From positions 310,001 through 374,000 of the forward strand of contig DKFP01000014.1 of assembly GCA_002452405.1 (NCBI GenBank): DNA of 64,000 nt, written 5' to 3'. A program made the translations under genes and the position numbers. This document shows positions 8,868 through 15,932 of this stretch, in pieces. Under the pieces are notes generated by a model. That model saw only the letters and a program-made list of their open reading frames with translations. It was not told where the DNA came from and ran no database searches. The stretch comes from Deferribacteraceae bacterium UBA6793. Lineage in GTDB: Bacteria; Chrysiogenota; Deferribacteres; Deferribacterales; Geovibrionaceae. Numbering within the stretch: the stretch's first letter is position 1; every line of letters begins with the position of its first letter.

Positions 8868-8888
8868 ATGCGACAGATACTGTCGCAT
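8868..8888. promoter_or_regulatory. Operator dyad 2 of the proposed WYL regulon
   Basis: ATGCGACAG-ATA-CTGTCGCAT is a perfect inverted repeat with 9-bp arms, sharing the 7-bp half-sites and 5-bp spacing of the dyad at 1081-1101. It is central between divergent starts at 8828 (minus) and 8919 (plus). A TTTACA element at 8856-8861, followed 16 bp later by TACTGT, would place the plus-strand promoter across the operator. Confidence 0.75.
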
Positions 8889-8918
8889 AGAACAACTATT
8901 TCTAACTTAGAGGTGGTC

Positions 8919-9287
8919 ATGGAAAAAACTAAACGGATATTTCCGGAAATTAGCAAAGAAGAAGAGAGCTGTCTGACCGAAGGTCTTTCAGTAATATGGA
9001 TGGAAGAGAATATTCCCTATTTCAATGAAAAGGATATGAGTATACTTGTCCAGAGGCTCTTTGAACAGGGTTTTGAGGTCTATGGGATTGAATGCTTCAG
9101 TATGAAAGATTTTGGTTATTTCAAAGCGTATGTGCAGGAACTTTTTATGGATGATTTCAACATTGGAATAAAAGAATGGCATATTAAGGCTTTCAACAAA
9201 ATCGTTGAAGATTACGCAAAGCTGGTCGCGGTAGAAGAACCTGATAATCCTCCTGTATATAATATTTCTTTTGGAAAGCAAAAATGA
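8919..9287 (+). CDS. Hypothetical 122-residue protein coupled to the sirtuin
   Basis: The start is ATG 8919, behind AGAGG; the upstream in-frame ATG at 8868 lies in the operator. The product is acidic and alpha-helical, with pairs of aromatic residues (NIPYFNEKD, FSMKDFGYFKAYVQELF). It has no signal peptide or membrane segment, and I recognise no family. Its stop overlaps the sirtuin start by 4 nt (ATGA), so it is made in step with that enzyme and is a candidate regulator or substrate of it. Confidence 0.7.
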   Translation: MEKTKRIFPEISKEEESCLTEGLSVIWMEENIPYFNEKDMSILVQRLFEQGFEVYGIECFSMKDFGYFKAYVQELFMDDFNIGIKEWHIKAFNKIVEDYAKLVAVEEPDNPPVYNISFGKQK

Positions 9288-9988
9288 AAACGATTAAAAA
9301 GAGAGTCGGAATACTTACTGGTGCAGGCATAAGTGCTGAAAGCGGCTTAGCGACTTTTAGAGATAATCATGGGCTTTGGGAAAATTACAATGTAGAGGAT
9401 GTTGCTACTCCGCAAGGCTGGCAAAAAGACATTGGTCTAGTTTTAGAGTTCTATAACAAAAGAAGAGAAGAAGTGATGTCGGCAGAACCAAATGCAGCAC
9501 ATATTGCCATTGCAGAGCTTGAACATCATTTTGACGTTAGCGTTATCACTCAGAATGTGGATGACCTTCATGAAAGAGCCGACTCGAAAAATGTGCTGCA
9601 TGTGCATGGCGAGATTATGAAGTCCAGAAGCACGGGTACTGGAAAAATCTATCCGACTATAAATGGTCTCATAAATAAAGGAGACACATGCGAAGAGGGT
9701 TATCAATTAAGACCTCATGTTGTGTGGTTTGGAGAGGATATTTTTTATAATGCTGAAGTGATTAGCATTATAAAACAAACAGATATAGTGCTGGTTATAG
9801 GTACGTCATTGTCAGTTCATCCATTTTCATCACTTCTTGAGAAGGCAAGATATAGAGCCGTAAAAATTATTATTAATAAAGACCTGCCAGAAAAGCTACC
9901 TCGAGGCTACAAGTTTATAGATGGCAATGCGGCTGACTTGGTTCCAATAATCTGTAGAAAAATAATTAATGGTGCACTTGGTTGCTAG
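9284..9988 (+). CDS. Sirtuin-family NAD-dependent enzyme lacking the zinc tetrad
   Basis: This 234-residue protein has the sirtuin NAD-binding motifs GAGISAESG (13-21), FRDNHGLW, TQNVDDLHERA (89-99) and the catalytic-His segment HVHGEI (His108), plus GTSLSVHPF. Most sirtuins carry four Cys of a structural zinc just after the His; here that region (112-145) has only Cys136. Such zinc-less forms include enzymes with ADP-ribosyl transfer or nucleotide-linked activity, so deacetylation should not be assumed. It sits under operator 2 opposite an ADP-ribosylglycohydrolase, so writer/eraser or NAD-turnover pairing is a reasonable inference. Confidence 0.85.
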   Translation: MKTIKKRVGILTGAGISAESGLATFRDNHGLWENYNVEDVATPQGWQKDIGLVLEFYNKRREEVMSAEPNAAHIAIAELEHHFDVSVITQNVDDLHERADSKNVLHVHGEIMKSRSTGTGKIYPTINGLINKGDTCEEGYQLRPHVVWFGEDIFYNAEVISIIKQTDIVLVIGTSLSVHPFSSLLEKARYRAVKIIINKDLPEKLPRGYKFIDGNAADLVPIICRKIINGALGC

Positions 9989-9990
9989 CG

Positions 9991-10086
9991 ATGAAGAATA
10001 GTATTGAAGACTCTGCAAAAAAGCAGACCCAAACAGGATTTCTTGCCCTACATGCTGATGCTGATGACAAAGAGAGATGGTACTAA
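9991..10086 (+). CDS. Possible 31-residue small protein or gene remnant
   Basis: An ATG frame starts 2 bp after the sirtuin stop and ends in TAA 1 bp before the convergent hipA stop. It encodes a polar peptide ending DADADDKERWY. No clear ribosome-binding site is present. It may be a small third gene of the operon, the remains of a longer gene cut off by hipBA insertion, or chance. Confidence 0.25.
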   Translation: MKNSIEDSAKKQTQTGFLALHADADDKERWY

Positions 10087-10087
10087 T

Positions 10088-11374
10088 CTAACGGCACTTT
10101 TTTATAAAATATTCTGCTATCTGTTCGTAGATTTTGGTTGGGTAGTCTTTTGGCAAAGATATTGAGTGAATAATTTTTTCAGCTGATGCCAAAGTTTCGT
10201 CAATAATGTTTGCCATTTCTTTCTCCGGAAATCCGCACAGTTTAGCGGTTGAAATCCAGTGCCTACGCTGGATTTTATCCCAGTTATAATGCTTTGAATT
10301 ACCCCTTACGGACATCGCCATCTTGGTCTTTTGGGCAGAGAGCTGTTTCTCTGCGAGTAAAGGATATGCAGAAAGAACATCATAAAGTGGAGTCATTCTG
10401 TATTTGTCACCCGCACTCAGAAAGATGCTGAAATTCTTTCCGTGACCGTCGATTGCTCCCAAAAGCCAGAAGATAAAGACGCTTTTCATGAATGTCCTGC
10501 GGTCGCTCATGCTGTCTTCAGAACCCTGCAGAATTTTCATAATCTGCTCCATTCCTGGACCGCCGTCACTTTCATATTTTATTGCCGGAGAGATGCCCAA
10601 GGCTTGACACATGTCCTCCTGCGGCAAACGGATTATCCATGTACCATCTTCTGCCAGCTTTCTATCGAATCGCTCAACAACGAGTGCTTTACTATCTCCA
10701 AAAGTCATTATCTGCATATTTGCGACGGGAAGCCCGAATCCTTTAATGATTTCACCGCACAGCCATTCATTTTCAATGCTTGAGGTCATGTCAAATTTAT
10801 TATTGACCACTCCCATTGGTAGTTTGAAGATATGACTTGTTGGCGTTGCGCCGACGGGTCTGCACCATTCGCCGTTGTGCATTAATAGAGCAGTCTTTTC
10901 CTGCGCTCCGGCTATGGAAATTCTGAAATCATTGTCTTCCTGCATGCCAAGTGGAGAGGCTTGATAATCTGTCAAAATCTGTGAAATCTGAATATCATCG
11001 AGAGGCTCGGCTTTGATTGTTTTCATGTCTGTTGGTTTTGCGCCTTCCGGCAATAGCTGAATTGCACCGATGCAGTCTCTGCCTATCTCAGACAAAAGGT
11101 CGAAACTGTTTGTTGAATCAGCTTTGAATCGCTTTTGAATCCGTCTTTTTATGTTCTCGTTGTCAGGCAGGAGGTTATCGAAATAGTTTGCGACCTTTTC
11201 ACCTCTGTGTGACTTCGTAATAACTGGGAGTGACAGGGAAATTGATCTTCCGGATGCCATCCATTCATCGGAATAGACAACCTCCATAGCTCCCGTGGAA
11301 GGTCTGTTTAGGCTCCCTACATAAAAACCATTCATGTGAATTTCAAGCGTTTTAGAGAGTTTCTTTCTGCCCAT
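10088..11374 (-). CDS. hipA: HipA-family serine/threonine kinase toxin
   Basis: The start is ATG 11374, overlapping the hipB stop by one base (TAATG); 428 residues. It has the HipA N-terminal subdomain (VGSLNRPSTGAMEVVYSDEW, LSLPV, YFDNLLPDN), the GAQEKTALL nucleotide-loop segment and the kinase catalytic segment LGAIDGHGKNFSIFL with its DxHxKN motif. HipA kinases phosphorylate an aminoacyl-tRNA synthetase (GltX in E. coli) and cause dormancy. It lies downstream of its HipB antitoxin at the tRNA-Sec edge of the island. The gene appears intact. Confidence 0.92.
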   Translation of the reverse strand: MGRKKLSKTLEIHMNGFYVGSLNRPSTGAMEVVYSDEWMASGRSISLSLPVITKSHRGEKVANYFDNLLPDNENIKRRIQKRFKADSTNSFDLLSEIGRDCIGAIQLLPEGAKPTDMKTIKAEPLDDIQISQILTDYQASPLGMQEDNDFRISIAGAQEKTALLMHNGEWCRPVGATPTSHIFKLPMGVVNNKFDMTSSIENEWLCGEIIKGFGLPVANMQIMTFGDSKALVVERFDRKLAEDGTWIIRLPQEDMCQALGISPAIKYESDGGPGMEQIMKILQGSEDSMSDRRTFMKSVFIFWLLGAIDGHGKNFSIFLSAGDKYRMTPLYDVLSAYPLLAEKQLSAQKTKMAMSVRGNSKHYNWDKIQRRHWISTAKLCGFPEKEMANIIDETLASAEKIIHSISLPKDYPTKIYEQIAEYFIKKCR

Positions 11375-11613
11375 TACCAAGTATCCTTGTTAGGCTGCTG
11401 GGGCTGAATGAAAATGTCTAATTTCAGAACAGAAGCTAATTTCAGCAGAGTTTCCATGCGTACATTGGTTTCGCCTGTTTCGATATCGGATATAGTCGGT
11501 TGTGCCACACCTGTCATATCGGCAAGATCCTTTTGGGTCAAATGGTTCTCTGTTCTTGCTCTTTTTATGGTTTGTCCCAGAATGTTAAGTGAGTATATCC
11601 TCTGCTGTTCCAT
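11374..11613 (-). CDS. hipB: HipB-family HTH antitoxin
   Basis: This 79-residue Xre-type protein has a helix-turn-helix at about 17-70 (LTQKDLADMTGVAQPTISDIETG). It precedes and overlaps hipA. HipB proteins neutralise HipA and repress the operon by binding upstream repeats; three copies of an 8-bp sequence (TATAGTCT or its complement) lie upstream at 11625-11731 and fit that role. The family usually has about 70-90 residues, so this one is full length. Confidence 0.92.
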   Translation of the reverse strand: MEQQRIYSLNILGQTIKRARTENHLTQKDLADMTGVAQPTISDIETGETNVRMETLLKLASVLKLDIFIQPQQPNKDTW

Positions 11614-11624
11614 GTGTTCCTCTC

Positions 11625-11731
11625 TATAGTCTAAAGCATATAAAATGCAAAAATATCGTAAAGACTATAAATATAAAATATCAGCTTTTGGGTATAAGTC
11701 AATAGGCGTGAATTATATTGATAAGACTATA
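11625..11731. promoter_or_regulatory. Candidate HipB operator sites
   Basis: TATAGTCT occurs at 11625-11632 and its complement AGACTATA at 11662-11669 and 11724-11731, the last two followed by AAAT. They lie within 120 bp upstream of hipB. The rest of the 11614-11910 gap is AT-rich with no gene seen. Confidence 0.5.
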
Positions 11732-11910
11732 AATGCAATTTATGCGCTTTTACGTATATTTCAGTTTAGAAATTGAAAAAAAAAATCCGCTGTTGAACAT
11801 ATATTTATATGATTTACAAGGGGTTTGTATCGATAAAAATTAAAGGCTTTAGGCACACGCCAAAAAGTGACCTCTGTATGTTGCTGATAAACTAGATGTT
11901 TAAAATTTAT

Positions 11911-12006
11911 TGGCGGAGGTGGACAGGAATCGAACCTGCCTGACGCGCAAGCGCGTCACAATCGGTTTTGAAGACCGCGGGGGACACCAGCACCCCATAC
12001 ACCTCC
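11911..12006 (-). tRNA. selC: tRNA-Sec (UCA anticodon)
   Basis: Read on the minus strand, the sequence begins GGAGGUGU and ends CCACCUCCG-CCA. The anticodon loop CUUCAAA gives UCA. A long variable arm (GACGCGC UUG GCGCGUC) and the T-arm GCAGG-UUCGAUU-CCUGU are clear. The 96-nt length and extended 8+5 acceptor/T-stem geometry are specific to selenocysteine tRNA; CCA is encoded. The organism therefore makes selenoproteins. The 3' end faces the AT-rich island, consistent with integration at the tRNA terminus. Confidence 0.96.
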
Positions 12007-12012
12007 GGTTTG

Positions 12013-12426
12013 TCAGACTGTAAGATTCATTATCCTGTGGGCAAGTTTGCCCATCTCTTCAAATCCGTTGTATTCCTCATGCTGACGGTCAAATTTCAGC
12101 CCGTCGTCCTTTTTTCTGGGGATGATATGCAGGTGGGAGTGGAAAACCTCCTGTCCGGAGTCTGCCCCGTTGTTCTGAATAACGTTTATGCCGGATGCGC
12201 CTGTAGCTTCTTTAACGGCAGAGGCGACCCTTGCCGTAACCTGATAGATAGCCTGTGCCTCTTCTTCCGGAGTGTCAAATAAATTTTCGAAATGCTTTTT
12301 CGGCACTATGAGAGTGTGTCCTTTCCGGATTGGTCTGATATCCAGAAAGGCGATGAAAAGGTCATCCTCATACACCTTGCTGCATGGGATCTCTCCACTG
12401 ATTATTTTACAGAATATGCAGTCCAT
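12013..12426 (-). CDS. HIT-family purine nucleoside phosphoramidase (HinT-like)
   Basis: This 137-residue protein is an HIT hydrolase. It has the N-terminal zinc-type CIFCKIISGEIP motif (Cys pair at 4 and 7), the core FLDIRPIRKGHTLIVPKKHFENLFD, NNGADSGQEVFHSHLHIIP with the histidine triad H-S-H-L-H, and the C-terminal IPRKKDDGLKF. It hydrolyses AMP-N or AMP-linked adducts in the cytoplasm. It stands just beyond the tRNA-Sec gene and is probably core genome. Confidence 0.93.
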   Translation of the reverse strand: MDCIFCKIISGEIPCSKVYEDDLFIAFLDIRPIRKGHTLIVPKKHFENLFDTPEEEAQAIYQVTARVASAVKEATGASGINVIQNNGADSGQEVFHSHLHIIPRKKDDGLKFDRQHEEYNGFEEMGKLAHRIMNLTV

Positions 12427-12994
12427 AAAGCACCTCGCTGAATTTTCATATATTCTAGCATTTTGCTGAGTGAAAACAAGTTTTAAGTATTTTGAATATG
12501 CTCTCAGTTTTCACATCTTAACGTAGCGTTTCCATGTCGGTTAAATTTAGGTAAAATCCTACAAAAAATCAGTAGATTCTTTTATCTCTTTATTCAGAAA
12601 CACATATGCAAATATTTATTTTATTCAGAAAATTTATTGTTTGAAATATTCATCCGGTCTGAACATGAAAAAAACTTTCATACTTTTTAAAAAGACGTAA
12701 TCAGTCCTTATAGGCATATGCCCCTCCAAAACAGCCTTACATAAGAACATTCAGATATCTAAATCTATGGAATAACAGGAGTTAACCGTATTGGGCATAT
12801 GCCAAGTTTTGTTGACTGTAAGATTTTCGTATGCTTGAATTTGAACAAGCATATAAATCCGGGCGGGGGTCAGTTGCGTGAACCTTCGCCCTGAGTGGTT
12901 CGTAACTAAAAGCGTGATCAGGACATTTTGTATCCGGCTGAACTTGAACAAAACCAGTAACACGTATGGGCATTTGCCTGAATTGGAGGATTTT
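12427..12994 (+). promoter_or_regulatory. 568-bp upstream region of the rhodanese operon with two repeat types
   Basis: No convincing gene is seen here. TTTATTCAGAAA occurs twice, at 12589-12600 and 12620-12631, spaced 31 bp (three helical turns). GGCATATGCC palindromes lie at 12713-12722 and 12794-12803, with a near copy GGCATTTGCC at 12969-12978 just upstream of the ribosome-binding site. The spacing suggests a complex promoter with at least two regulators. Confidence 0.5.
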
Positions 12995-14386
12995 ATGAAG
13001 CACTCTTTATTGAGAAAGTACCGCTTTCTTGCGGTAGCTGCTGTCATTGCCTTTTCGCTGGCGGTACTGACAGCATGTGGCGGAGGTGGCGGCTCGGTAG
13101 ACACCTCTGTTGAAAACAACCCCCCCCTTTATTCCTGGTGGAAAGGTTATGACCAGAAGGCTGACACAAACGTCAGCGTGGCAACTCTTGACGAGTGGAT
13201 AGCAAACGGATTTAAAACCGGAACCGGTGAACCCGTTGTTATCATTGACATCAGCTCAACTTTCGGCACAGATGAAACGATTCCCGGATCTTTTAAAGGG
13301 GCTGATATCGGCTATTCTAACAACCAAGTAAGGGACGAAGGTCCTCTTAAAGCGTCAGAATCTGCTAACACTACGGCTTCACAGATGGTTCTTTCCGGAG
13401 AAACAGTTGACGGCATCCTTGCAAAAACAGGTGCAAATGAGAAAACAGTGATTGTTTTTGCTCAGAAAACAGGAATAAACACTGCTCTTGCCCGCATTTG
13501 GCAGATGTTCTACTACTGGGGATTTCCGGAATCAAAACTTAAAATACTTGATGGAAAAGTCGCTGATGTAGCGACTGCTGCGATAGCTCTTAACTATTCA
13601 GCGCCCAAAACAGGAACTTTTTCTGTTAAAAAACTCCCTCAGCTCCATTTTGCTGCCAGAGTATCCCTTGCGGAAGTTCTTCAGTCGCTTGAAGACGATT
13701 CCGCTATAATCTGGGATTCATGGGGAAGCCACAGCAGTGGTTTCAGCAAGATATCAAAAAACAGATTTTTCTACAGCCAGGGCAACCTGTACACTGACGG
13801 AACCTTTAAGGATCCCAATGATGTTCTTGATGCAATCCTTACCGCAATGATAGACCCGGTAAACGGTCTTAACACTGCGGAAGGTTTTGGAAAGGTTCTT
13901 GCCACAGGTACGGACGAAGAGAAAAAGGCTGCTGCGCTTAATCTGCTTAAAACCAAAAAGATAATCACTCATTGCCAGGCCGGTAATGCTGCTGCCCCTG
14001 CATACTATTTTGCAAAAGAACTGCTTCCGAAAGTAACAGGAAATGATAACGCCGCAATGTTCGACGGTTCATGGGCACAGTGGGTTGTATACACAGATAA
14101 AAGCCCCATGGCTGCTGCTTATGCTCAGAGTAAATTTGGAAGCCTGAACACATCAGCCTATACAGAATATGTCGGCACAGATGCTCAGTTCCTTGGTTAT
14201 GCGGCTAAATTCTGGTGCAGAGAAGCCCCTGTGGCGGGTGTCTGCAACAGCCCCGTAACTGTTGATATGGACTATGACGGCGACGGCAGAGATCTGTATC
14301 ATGAAGACAAAGAATATCTTGAAAAACGCAGCTCAGGCAGCTCAGACGAATCTGTCACCAACGTTGGTGGCGGCGGCGGCTGCTGA
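12995..14386 (+). CDS. Rhodanese-like outer-membrane lipoprotein (tandem rhodanese domains)
   Basis: The start is ATG 12995 behind GGAGGA; 463 residues. A signal peptide ends in the lipobox LTAC. The N-terminal rhodanese-like domain lacks the active Cys (VFAQKTGINTA). The second carries it at Cys327 (THCQAGNAAA), as in thiosulfate sulfurtransferases. The C-terminus is Gly-rich and ends in Cys. Just downstream are a porin and multihaem cytochromes, the order seen in the extHIJKL conduit of Geobacter sulfurreducens (from memory). A sulfane-sulfur or selenium handling role at the outer membrane is inferred. Confidence 0.8.
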   Translation: MKHSLLRKYRFLAVAAVIAFSLAVLTACGGGGGSVDTSVENNPPLYSWWKGYDQKADTNVSVATLDEWIANGFKTGTGEPVVIIDISSTFGTDETIPGSFKGADIGYSNNQVRDEGPLKASESANTTASQMVLSGETVDGILAKTGANEKTVIVFAQKTGINTALARIWQMFYYWGFPESKLKILDGKVADVATAAIALNYSAPKTGTFSVKKLPQLHFAARVSLAEVLQSLEDDSAIIWDSWGSHSSGFSKISKNRFFYSQGNLYTDGTFKDPNDVLDAILTAMIDPVNGLNTAEGFGKVLATGTDEEKKAAALNLLKTKKIITHCQAGNAAAPAYYFAKELLPKVTGNDNAAMFDGSWAQWVVYTDKSPMAAAYAQSKFGSLNTSAYTEYVGTDAQFLGYAAKFWCREAPVAGVCNSPVTVDMDYDGDGRDLYHEDKEYLEKRSSGSSDESVTNVGGGGGC

Positions 14387-14405
14387 TTAAAACCGGAGAG
14401 TAATT

Positions 14406-15608
14406 ATGTTTAAGACAAAAATATTAACAGTACTTATGCTGATGCTTATGTGCGCGGGCAGCGCCTTCGCCTTCAAGCCGATTGATCTTGGCGACGGAAA
14501 ATATCTGCAATTCTTCTATGACGCACAGTTCGGGTACACAGGAAGAAACACAGGCAGCGGTGACACAGGCGAGGATGACACCAACGAGTTCAACTTCAGA
14601 AGGAACAGAATCGGTTTCATCGGAACATATAACGATCAGCTGAGCTTTTATGTTCAGACAGAGTATGTTGAGGACAAAAACATCAACCCTCTGTACGTTG
14701 ACATATCTGACGACGACAGCCAGAACTTCTATCTTCTGGACGCCCAGATCAGATACACTCCCTATGAGAACTTCGACATCGTGCTTGGTAAGTTCAAACA
14801 CTCACTCACAAGGGAAAACCTTGAAGGATGTTTCAACCCTCTGACACTCGATCGTTCGTTCTTTGTATACGCGCCCTTTAAAACAAGCCGTGACAAAGGT
14901 ATCGGAGCGCGTGGCGAATTTCTTGACGATATGATACAGGTAAGAGGCGAAATTCAGGAAGGTCGTACAGGCGATGCTTCTGAAGGTTCACCCGATCCCG
15001 GTTCAAACCTCCGCTATACCGGTCGTGTTCACTTCTCTTTCTTTGACAAAGAGTCCGGTTATGGCTACAAAGGTACATATTTCGGTAAGAAAACAGTACT
15101 GACAGCGGGCGCCTCATATCAGTATGAAGCTGATGCGGTATACGCTGACGTGGACAACCTTGAAGATGCGAAAGACTACAAAGCATATTCATATGATATC
15201 TTCGGTGAACTCCCCACAAAAGCCGGTGTGTTTACACTGTCTGCCGCATATCTTGATGTAGATTTCGACGACGCATACAAAAGCGCAGATTCAGACGTTA
15301 ACTCATACGGTCTGAACGGTCAGCGCGACGGTTACTATGTTAAAGCCGGCTACATGCTTCCCTTTAACGTAGGTCCCGGTAAAGTACAGTTCTTCGGACG
15401 TTACGATTCTTTCGACTTCGCAAAACTTAACGGTTACGAAGACAACTCCGTAGATTTCATGGCTGCGGGCGTTAACTACTACATTGATGAAGACAAAATT
15501 AAACTGACTGCTCAGTATTCAAAAACAGACTTCGACAAAGAGGTCGGTTCGGATACTAACTCACAGGATTTCGATACTGTAGAACTGTATATGCAGGTCA
15601 GATTCTAA
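14406..15608 (+). CDS. Outer-membrane porin (OprP/phosphate-selective porin-like)
   Basis: This 400-residue protein has a signal peptide ending GSAFA and a barrel pattern of alternating strands. It contains the family segment LGKFKHSLTRENLEGCFNPLTLDRSF (a typical KxP/OprO-P-like region; positions about 125-155) and ends in an aromatic C-terminus (VRF). It starts 19 bp after the rhodanese lipoprotein, so the two are co-expressed. It probably admits an anion, or forms the barrel of an electron conduit with the cytochromes downstream. Confidence 0.82.
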   Translation: MFKTKILTVLMLMLMCAGSAFAFKPIDLGDGKYLQFFYDAQFGYTGRNTGSGDTGEDDTNEFNFRRNRIGFIGTYNDQLSFYVQTEYVEDKNINPLYVDISDDDSQNFYLLDAQIRYTPYENFDIVLGKFKHSLTRENLEGCFNPLTLDRSFFVYAPFKTSRDKGIGARGEFLDDMIQVRGEIQEGRTGDASEGSPDPGSNLRYTGRVHFSFFDKESGYGYKGTYFGKKTVLTAGASYQYEADAVYADVDNLEDAKDYKAYSYDIFGELPTKAGVFTLSAAYLDVDFDDAYKSADSDVNSYGLNGQRDGYYVKAGYMLPFNVGPGKVQFFGRYDSFDFAKLNGYEDNSVDFMAAGVNYYIDEDKIKLTAQYSKTDFDKEVGSDTNSQDFDTVELYMQVRF

Positions 15609-15636
15609 TTGAAAACAAGCAAAAGGAGATGGAATT

Positions 15637-15852
15637 ATGAAAAAGAAACTCGGAATTATCGTGCTGGCAGTGATGGTTGTTACAGCGGGAATAGCGATTG
15701 CTGCGGCTAAATCCTCCAAAGGTAAGGTTACAAGCGTTGACGGAACTAACATCACCATTAAGCTGGACAGCGCAATTGATGTTAAGGCTGGCGACGCAGT
15801 GAAGGTGGAAGCTGTCGGCGGCAAACCCGGCTTCAAACTTCAAGGCTGTTGA
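15637..15852 (+). CDS. Small secreted protein (71 residues)
   Basis: The start is ATG 15637 with AGGAG upstream. A signal peptide of about 23 residues (ending IAIAA) is followed by about 48 mature residues with a repeated beta pattern (GKVTSVDGTNITIKLD, VKAGDAVKVEA), resembling a small SH3-like barrel, and a C-terminal Gly-Cys. The upstream rhodanese lipoprotein also ends in Gly-Cys. It lies between the porin and a strong terminator, in the position of the small ExtJ component in Geobacter ext clusters. No function is assigned. Confidence 0.65.
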   Translation: MKKKLGIIVLAVMVVTAGIAIAAAKSSKGKVTSVDGTNITIKLDSAIDVKAGDAVKVEAVGGKPGFKLQGC

Positions 15853-15862
15853 TCTATTTTCG

Positions 15863-15889
15863 GCGGGGCTTTATGCCCCGCTTTATTTT
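15863..15889 (+). terminator. Rho-independent terminator
   Basis: A perfect 7-bp stem GCGGGGC/GCCCCGC with a TTTAT loop is followed by TTTATTTT. It closes the rhodanese-porin-small protein unit; some read-through to the cytochrome genes is possible. Confidence 0.85.
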
Positions 15890-15932
15890 CCATTCAATTT
15901 CTCATATAATCAAAAAAAACTTTGGTGGGTAG

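Noticed and set aside
14384..14430. Selenocysteine read-through at the end of the rhodanese gene
   Set aside because: Only eight codons follow before a stop, they contain the next gene's ribosome-binding site, and no SECIS-like hairpin is present.
15850..15910. Selenocysteine read-through at the end of the small secreted protein
   Set aside because: The hairpin after the UGA is a plain terminator (GC stem, U-tract) without a GU-bearing apical loop.
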